Source of the DNA: Liolophura sinensis
Taxonomy: Eukaryota; Mollusca; Polyplacophora; Chitonida; Chitonidae
Direction: 5' to 3'
Assembly (NCBI RefSeq): GCF_032854445.1
Contig: NC_088300.1
Location: forward strand, 24,657,608 to 24,721,607
DNA length: 64,000 bases
The number at the start of each line of letters is the position of its first letter. Position 1 is the stretch's first letter. Below, piece after piece: positions 59,001 through 64,000 of this stretch. Under the pieces are notes generated by a model. That model saw only the letters and a program-made list of their open reading frames with translations. It was not told the origin of the DNA and did no database searches. Made by a program: the position numbers and the translations under genes.

Positions 59001-59872
59001 CATTTTTGGCATTTGGTTCTGCTCCTTTCTTCAGCATGAGGCAGCACATGTCTGCATTTTCAACAGCGGTTAGACATGCATATAAGAACACATGTGTTCC
59101 ATCTTTGGCTTTATTGTTGACATCAGCCCCATGAGCAAGTGCTATCTCAAAACACTTCTCGTGACGTTGGGTTGGCGATATACAGTAAAATAGGATACCT
59201 AAACGAGAGAGAAACAGGCAGGCTGTAAGTTAATAATACTAGTTTACAATACACACTACTGTTATTCTGCATTATTAATATGTATTAGAAGACTCAGTGA
59301 GCAGTCTGAAAATTACAGGCTCAAAATATTTGTTTACAAATATCATATTTTCACGTCATATTAGTATGTACATAGAGCGAATTTGAAAGCTTTTCTCATT
59401 ATGATGGCTTTGGTTTAGGAGTTTCATCCTGTACTGAAGATGCTTACATTTGTGAAATATTTAAGTTCACTATTAAAGTTAACAATGATAGTTTGGCTTG
59501 ATGCAGACAATATGCACCGTTTTTACCTTTTCCCTGAAGGTCAGTCAGTTGCATGTTAGCTCCAGCCTTGACCAGTTTTTCCAGACACTGAACATGGCCG
59601 TACTCAGCTGCCCTCATTGCAGCCGTCCGTCCCTTCAGGTCCATCACGTCTGGATGAGCCCCCAGACCCAGTAAGAATTCAATCATGTCATCATTGTTAG
59701 CACACGCTGCCACACTCAGGGCAGTGTCTCCGTCATTCGGGTCATTATAATTGACCAGGTGAGGTATCCCACTTGTTGTTAACTTCTCTATTTGGACTCT
59801 GTCCTGCTCTCTCACACACTGAAGCAGTTTGCAGACCTGAAGACTCTCGAGCCGGGTTTGAGCGAAAGGCAT
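52755..59872 (-). CDS. ANKEF1: Ankyrin repeat and EF-hand domain protein 1
   Basis: Seven exons on the - strand: 59872-59527, 59198-58999, 58776-58506, 57886-57079, 55947-55721, 54987-54806 and 53039-52755 (TAA). Phases fit at every junction, giving 772 residues, close to vertebrate ANKEF1 (about 776). Residues 1-270 carry a first block of ankyrin repeats (GDTALSVAACANNDDMIEFL, GRTAAMRAAEYGHVQCLEKL). Two EF-hand loops follow at about 342-353 (DPDAKGTINTDD) and 378-389 (DKNKDGTVNYSD). A Lys/Gly-rich stretch, a second ankyrin block (KTPLMVAASSGNLDMVKFLL, WTPLHHGCHGGQLDVVQLLL) and a conserved C-terminal region complete the order known for this family. In mammals the protein is linked to sperm flagella and the axoneme. 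The ATG at 59872 is preceded by an acceptor near 59927, so a noncoding first exon lies upstream. Confidence 0.94.
54806..54987 (-). CDS. ANKEF1: ANKEF1 exon 6
   Basis: Encodes DNPVDIAISWADIRVLDVVQ and a basic Gly/Lys stretch, then TSSAADGNTSPK. Phase 1 in, phase 0 out. Confidence 0.9.
55022..55720. other. ANKEF1 intron 5 noncoding sequence
   Basis: It starts with a decayed SINE-1 tail in reverse (TTGTACTCAAGAATTTTCCA). The rest is unremarkable AT-rich intron. Confidence 0.45.
55721..55947 (-). CDS. ANKEF1: ANKEF1 exon 5
   Basis: Encodes AKVNTRDNFKWTPLHHGCHG, two ankyrin repeats and the helix DVVQYLIQKGAKLQVENKK. Donor GTGAGA. Confidence 0.92.
56050..56885. repeat. Nested minisatellite in ANKEF1 intron 4
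   Basis: A 41-42 bp unit (ATGTTAAAAGATAGGATGTC then AAAAATTTGACCGACCAGCC) is embedded in a larger unit marked by CATAGGGTTAGC at 56219, 56388, 56599 and 56769. The spacings of 169, 211 and 170 differ by one small unit. Short open frames on the - strand across it are by-products. Confidence 0.9.
57079..57886 (-). CDS. ANKEF1: ANKEF1 EF-hand exon
   Basis: Exon of 808 nt. Order: linker, YERQQKIMDMF and first EF loop, second EF loop, Lys-rich tract, about 70 residues with HLHMTDTGRFNRDQPPSHP, then the start of the second ankyrin block to KFLLENG. Donor GTAAGT, phase 2. Confidence 0.93.
58506..58776 (-). CDS. ANKEF1: ANKEF1 exon 3
   Basis: Encodes KGMTALMAAANSGSLAVTKA, KGANVNALDGK and NAIHVAAKEGFGACCRFLAQ. 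Ankyrin repeats 5-7. Confidence 0.92.
58999..59198 (-). CDS. ANKEF1: ANKEF1 exon 2
   Basis: Encodes ILFYCISPTQRHEKCFEIAL, HGADVNNKAKDGTHVFLYAC and KKGAEPNAKND. Ankyrin repeats 3-4. Donor GTTAGT. Confidence 0.9.
59527..59872 (-). CDS. ANKEF1: ANKEF1 exon 1 (coding)
   Basis: Encodes MPFAQTRLESLQVCKLLQCV through NMQLTDLQGK. Carries the first two to three ankyrin repeats. Start context AAAATGC. Donor GTAAAA, phase 1. Confidence 0.93.
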
Positions 59873-60479
59873 TTTGAGGCAGTGAAATTTTCTTCACACT
59901 TCACAAATGACTTTTCACTGCATAACTGTAAAAGAATGATGCTGATGTATAAGATATGGTCATTAAGTTAAGAATTTATTTGCACATATGATGCTGTAGT
60001 ATGTTTAGATTTTGCAGTTTAGACGCGCAATAAGCGGATGACGTGAAGTAGTATGCACAGAAACATATTAGATAGAAACAACCTTACCGGTAACATTGTA
60101 TCGGTAATAGCAAAAGCAAAGGTACGAACACTTTTTAAAAATGATACTAACTTGTTTACAGAGTAATCTCACAACACTGACGACATGCTGTACTCAGTTA
60201 AATATTCTCATTGTTCTTCAATCTCCATAAAGTCCTTTTTGTTTGCACACAAATATACACGTATATAAGCCACCATTCCTCGGGCTAATTGCCGGCCTAA
60301 GAAATCCATCCCTCTCCGATTGACTCTAACAAACATACCTATTCCACACAGTGTTTTCTTTGGGTGATGCTCATTTCACTTCCACCACAGTTGTTTTTAG
60401 CACCGGGAAACATATCAACTTCAATTATCCAACACTATCGCAACTAAAACGTGTTTGACACTGGCTTCTCCGGCTCGAA

Positions 60480-60545
60480 TGTTGTGAAACGTATCCATGG
60501 TGTTGTATCGCGCTGTTTGCAGCGCGCGGCGACATGCCCGACTGA
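60480..60545. promoter_or_regulatory. CpG-rich candidate promoter of ANKEF1
   Basis: Local CpG cluster (GTATCGCGCTG, CAGCGCGCGGCGAC) in AT-rich DNA, about 610-670 nt upstream of the ANKEF1 ATG. It includes a perfect hairpin, CGCGCTG-TTTG-CAGCGCG (60509-60526). Confidence 0.35.
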
Positions 60546-61487
60546 CCTCTGTCGGCGAAATGTATAACTGCCTACGTGTCTATCATATGGGTAAGGGACA
60601 CAACCCTGGCAATCGTTCCTTGGCCAATGCCGACGAGAGACTCATTCAATAGTCTATACCGTGTTCAATTTTTAATATTCATCTTATCTAGTCCTATTTT
60701 TCTCAGTCACCATTAAAATCATTAAAGGTCTTTATTACCGTATGCTAAAAGTCTGTCCTGCCGGCTTGGCAACCAAGCTTTCAGTTTGCGCGACGTTTGA
60801 TTTCATATTTCGTCAAGCTTTTGGAAAACTGTTTTATTTTCTTTCGTCTGCTAAAATAGTGAAGTTCAGAAGTTGTAAATTGGTTAGTGCGAAATTGCGA
60901 AAAGGATATTGTATTGTTATCTGGTTTATCCTTGGCATACTCGTTTCCTTCAACAGTAAACTAAGGGTCTGAAAATCCGTCAGTTATTTCAGGCTAATGT
61001 CTCGACATATAATGTTATGTATTAAACGCATCGATACTGGTACTGAGGCAATAAAGCTTGAACGTCATCATTCATGGAAGAAGGTGAAAACTTCTTCAGT
61101 GATCCGTTAAGCAACAATAAAAATAAATTCAATCCTAACCAGCCACTGGATATCTTCTCATAGGTACATGTACAAATCTATACACATAATATTTATTTAT
61201 ATGCATGTATTTGATTGATGTCCGTATCCCACATACCAAAGTTAACCAAACACTCTCCTTCTGCCAATGCAAAAGTGTACGTAACACATGGGAAAGTTTA
61301 TACAACTTGCCAAAGGCCATTCGTTTACCACAGGCACTTGACCATCACCACAATGTGAAAATCTTTTTGGTATGGGCCAGTGGCATAAAACAATAGAACA
61401 ATGTATCAAATCAAGCCAAACCAGCAATGTTCTATGTTCTAGTGGGTCCAACACCATACACGAATAATTGGGGAGCCAGCCAGGGTG

Positions 61488-61797
61488 AAGTGGTTAGAGG
61501 TGCTAGCCTTTCAATTATTAGGTCACACAACATGTAGGTTCAAACCAGACCATGGTCAAGGGATTTGTAGATTCTCACACTTTCTCTACATGTGGGGCCT
61601 TGGTAATGGTCAACCGCCTTGGTGTGGCTCTTTTAAGTTCACCTGATGAACATATCTCTATGTCTCAAAGAGGAAGCTGTCAGTAATTTGCCAAAAATTG
61701 ATGACTTACATGAGGCACCCTGATTTCCCCCAACCATAAGACTGGCTTATTTTCTTCAGCATCACATTAAAGAACAAACAGTTAAATAAATAAACCA
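61488..61797 (+). repeat. SINE-3-like copy
   Basis: Head GTGAAGTGGTTAGAGGTGCT, a box B-like TAGGTTCAAACCAGA, then GGGGCCTTGGTAATGG, TCAGTAATTTGCC and an AAATAAATAAACC tail. Confidence 0.5.
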
Positions 61798-61874
61798 ATA
61801 AACAAAATTGTAAATGTGTTGATATACATGTACATGTCTGATGTTTAATGCTATACTGAAGCCATTGTCATGGT

Positions 61875-62045
61875 TCACTTAAAAGACTGTTTGTGAGTGG
61901 AGAAAACTGAAAAGCCTGGAGAGAAAACTGAAAAGCCTGGAGTAAAACCACCAACCTTTTGCAAATTAACTTTCCCACAAGTAACATACAGATATGAACA
62001 CTATATTGGTGGAAGACAAGCTGTGTTTTAACAAAGACTGTACAA
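61875..62045 (-). repeat. SINE-3-like fragment
   Basis: Contains a 20-bp tandem pair (AGAAAACTGAAAAGCCTGGA twice), then TAAAACCACCAACCTTTTGC and TTGGTGGAAGACAAGCTGTG, reverse complement of the SINE-3 body. Confidence 0.45.
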
Positions 62046-62184
62046 AAGATCACACATGCAACACAGACTATTTACAAAGGCCCCACATGCAATGTTGGAT
62101 TGGTAGGGATAAAACATATTAGAGTAATTACAAACTAGAGAGTCAACTCAAAGTCAGAAAATGAGAGTCTATAAATGTCATTCT

Positions 62185-62190
62185 TTTATT
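62185..62190 (-). terminator. Candidate poly(A) signal of the COX7A-like gene
   Basis: AATAAA on the - strand (TTTATT forward), about 295 nt after the stop codon. Confidence 0.4.
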
Positions 62191-62484
62191 ATTCAATATT
62201 AACACCTTTGGGCAACTACATATGAAAACAAATCATTTCCATTTTCATTTTTCATGAATTTTTTGCTCTTGCTGACATGATAGAGATATGACTTTTCACT
62301 TTTATCAACAGAAACACTGGGAACTTTTCACATGAGTGGCATGGTAGGCTGGAGAGGCCCAGCATAATGAAAACAGTAGCACTGCTCAACTCAGGACACA
62401 GCTTAAGAATTTCTTGAGTATGGAAGTGTCACTAAAAAAGCACTATCACAAACAAAGCACAAGGAGCTCATAAGGTCTCTAACT

Positions 62485-62622
62485 CTATTTCTTGGGCATG
62501 GACAAAACATATACTTTATAGAGTGCCAGGCCCAAGCCTCCAGTCATGAGAAGCATGGTGCCGTAGTAGCCCATGAGGTCGCGCATGCCTCGCTTTTGCC
62601 ATACCAATAAGCCATCGTCAGC
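62485..62622 (-). CDS. COX7A-like membrane-segment exon
   Basis: Encodes ADDGLLVWQKRGMRDLMGYY, the single membrane helix and SMPKK. Acceptor TTTTCTTTTCAG. Confidence 0.85.
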   Translation of the reverse strand, partial: ADDGLLVWQKRGMRDLMGYYGTMLLMTGGLGLALYKVYVLSMPKK

Positions 62623-63205
62623 CTGAAAAGAAAAAAATGCCCTACGTACACATTCAAGTAACGCTGATATGTGCAAAGCATAGGTATGTTAATATTTAAT
62701 AACCAAACATACATGTACATTTTGTACAGTTTAAATAAAAGGGGTGATACCTATCTGGTGTTAAAATTTTAAATATTATTCCCTTCGTCTACTGTACTAA
62801 ATTGAAATAATAAAACAGACACTTGAATGAACACCGTATTCCACACAGAGTTCTTCTGATTTTAACATCAAATAGGTCATATCACAATAAGGATTTCATT
62901 AAAGCAAGCATGCTAAAATGGCTTGTACATAGAATGCTGCCTCAGTGGAATGCAAACTTCATGTAAGCCTACAAATGTAGCTTTACAATATTAGCACACC
63001 AATGTCACGTGTTCTGTATGAACTCGTCAGTCATCAGCTTCCACTGACATGTACTTACACACATCAGTTTCTGTAAATCCATAACTTTCTTGTACCCTTG
63101 GGCACTTGGAACCTCTGCAAGGTGAGATGTGTTTTCAAATGTAAGTCTCTTGGTAGCTGGCCTGGCTGCCGACCTACTCAGACCTCGGACCAAAACCTTG
63201 CAGCT
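62485..63205 (-). CDS. Cytochrome c oxidase subunit 7A-like (5' end not found)
   Basis: Two exons, 63205-63059 and 62622-62485 (TAG), give 94 residues. COX7A is a small single-pass subunit of respiratory complex IV in the inner mitochondrial membrane; relatives also help complex III-IV association. The first exon encodes a basic, Ser/Ala-rich stretch (VRGLSRSAARPATKRLTF) suited to mitochondrial import, then YKKVMDLQKLMC. The second encodes ADDGLLVWQKRGMRDLMGYY and a hydrophobic segment (GTMLLMTGGLGLALYKVYVL), ending SMPKK. The order QKL-x-x-(D/E)-D/N, the K-R/G-G motif, one membrane helix and a terminal PKK fit COX7A. A Met at 63193 could start translation, but AG at 63206 looks like an acceptor and a tiny first exon may lie upstream or outside the window. 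Confidence 0.82.
63059..63205 (-). CDS. COX7A-like presequence exon
   Basis: Exon of 147 nt, phase 0 at both ends, with donor TGT|GTAAGT. No acidic residue in its first 20 codons, as expected for an import signal. Confidence 0.75.
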
Positions 63206-64000
63206 CTGTAAGTTGAAAATCAGAAGGCATTAAAGTGCTATGTGTCAGGCATTTTTTCTTGCTTAAAACCCCTCCTGGACATTGCTCCAATTTCTGTAAT
63301 TCAATTAACTCTGTTGATACACAATTCATATGCTAGGTGCAAGATAATTCTTTTAATGGAAGCTGCATGCTTATTGCAACAATAATCTGCCACATATGGA
63401 GATAGTAACCTGTGGATAAAAGGTATATGATAATGGTGTTGATGACCTGACACCACGTGTTGAAGTGAGGTCATGCATACAGATGTCAAGGTGTAAACTT
63501 GCCGTCTTGTGGTTACATTCAATGTGAGAGCTTCGAAGATATAAACTGCTCGCTGTTGACAGCCACTTTTAAAAGTCGTGACCTACATTTGGTTTTTTGA
63601 AATGCAACCGAGCTATGGCATTTAAAACAACCATAATTCAACCGAGGACAGAACAAGAATGTGTCACAATCACGAATGTTGGTGACAACAGTGCCATCGA
63701 GTTGGTGATCGGACATCTTCAGCAGCAGAAATTGCTCCATCTAGATGGACTAGTAACATGTGATTATTCAGTCAGGCTTTCATAATAGATAAAAACTAAA
63801 GGTGGATGACAGAACATGATATGGAAGATGGTTAAGAGGGTGCGGTATCGCAACAGTTTAGCAATCTGGCCTAATGAAGAGGAGAGGAGATGGAACTTAA
63901 TTCAATGAACAAATGGCTGAACGGTGGTCCTTTTAAATTGTTTAAAGTGACTGTCAGATGATGTGGAATATTTTCTAGGATCCCTCAACGTCACTATTCC
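63206..64000. other. Upstream of the COX7A-like exons
   Basis: Should hold the gene's first exon or intron. I could not identify a start codon followed by a good donor on the - strand. Nothing else is recognisable. Confidence 0.4.

Larger units (their letters stand above)
59928..62184. other. ANKEF1 upstream region and intergenic DNA
   Basis: The ANKEF1 noncoding first exon and promoter should be here; a CpG-rich spot at 60480-60545 is the likeliest site. SINE-3-like sequences occupy 61488-61797 and 61875-62045. I see no further gene. Confidence 0.5.

Overview
The window is eukaryotic. Genes are split by GT-AG introns, noncoding DNA is AT-rich, minisatellites are frequent, and several families of tRNA-derived SINEs are interspersed. 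SINE tails of the kinds 'AAATAAATAAAT' and 'CACTCACTCACTC', together with chitinases carrying a C-terminal type-2 chitin-binding domain, suggest a lophotrochozoan, most likely a mollusc. That assignment is an inference from remembered repeat styles, not from a search.

Left half (1-39.8 kb): two paralogous family-18 chitinase genes lie head to tail on the + strand. The first (336-8063) lacks its 5' exons, which lie before the window. The second (23821-39596) is complete and can be assembled from ten phase-consistent exons into an 884-residue secreted protein. It has a signal peptide, a GH18 domain with an intact D-x-x-D-x-D-x-E motif, a very long low-complexity linker and a six-cysteine chitin-binding domain. 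The two genes share exon lengths and intron phases across the GH18 core but have unrelated linkers. The 15 kb between them holds no gene I can support. It contains SINEs, minisatellites and, near 16.65 kb, a CpG-rich stretch with a TATA box and a donor site that could be the distal promoter and 5'UTR exon of the second chitinase.

Right half (39.8-64 kb): an intronless class A GPCR on the - strand (41927-43093) resembles the long-chain fatty acid receptor FFAR4/GPR120. A four-exon DNPH1 gene on the + strand (48955-50986) encodes 2'-deoxynucleoside 5'-monophosphate N-glycosidase. A seven-exon ANKEF1 gene on the - strand (59872-52755) encodes a 772-residue ankyrin/EF-hand protein. The last two exons of a cytochrome c oxidase subunit 7A-like gene lie on the - strand (63205-62485). 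DNPH1 and ANKEF1 are convergent. These four genes are functionally unrelated to one another and to the chitinases, which is normal for an animal genome.

The strongest points for a second look are the charge-segregated linker of the complete chitinase, the decayed copy of its linker-exon end in the following intron, the 95-bp intronic repeat with a single diverged copy in the paralog, the nested minisatellite inside ANKEF1, and an in-frame upstream exon that could give DNPH1 a basic N-terminal extension. I saw no CRISPR, operon or prokaryotic mobile system, and no clearly new multi-gene system.
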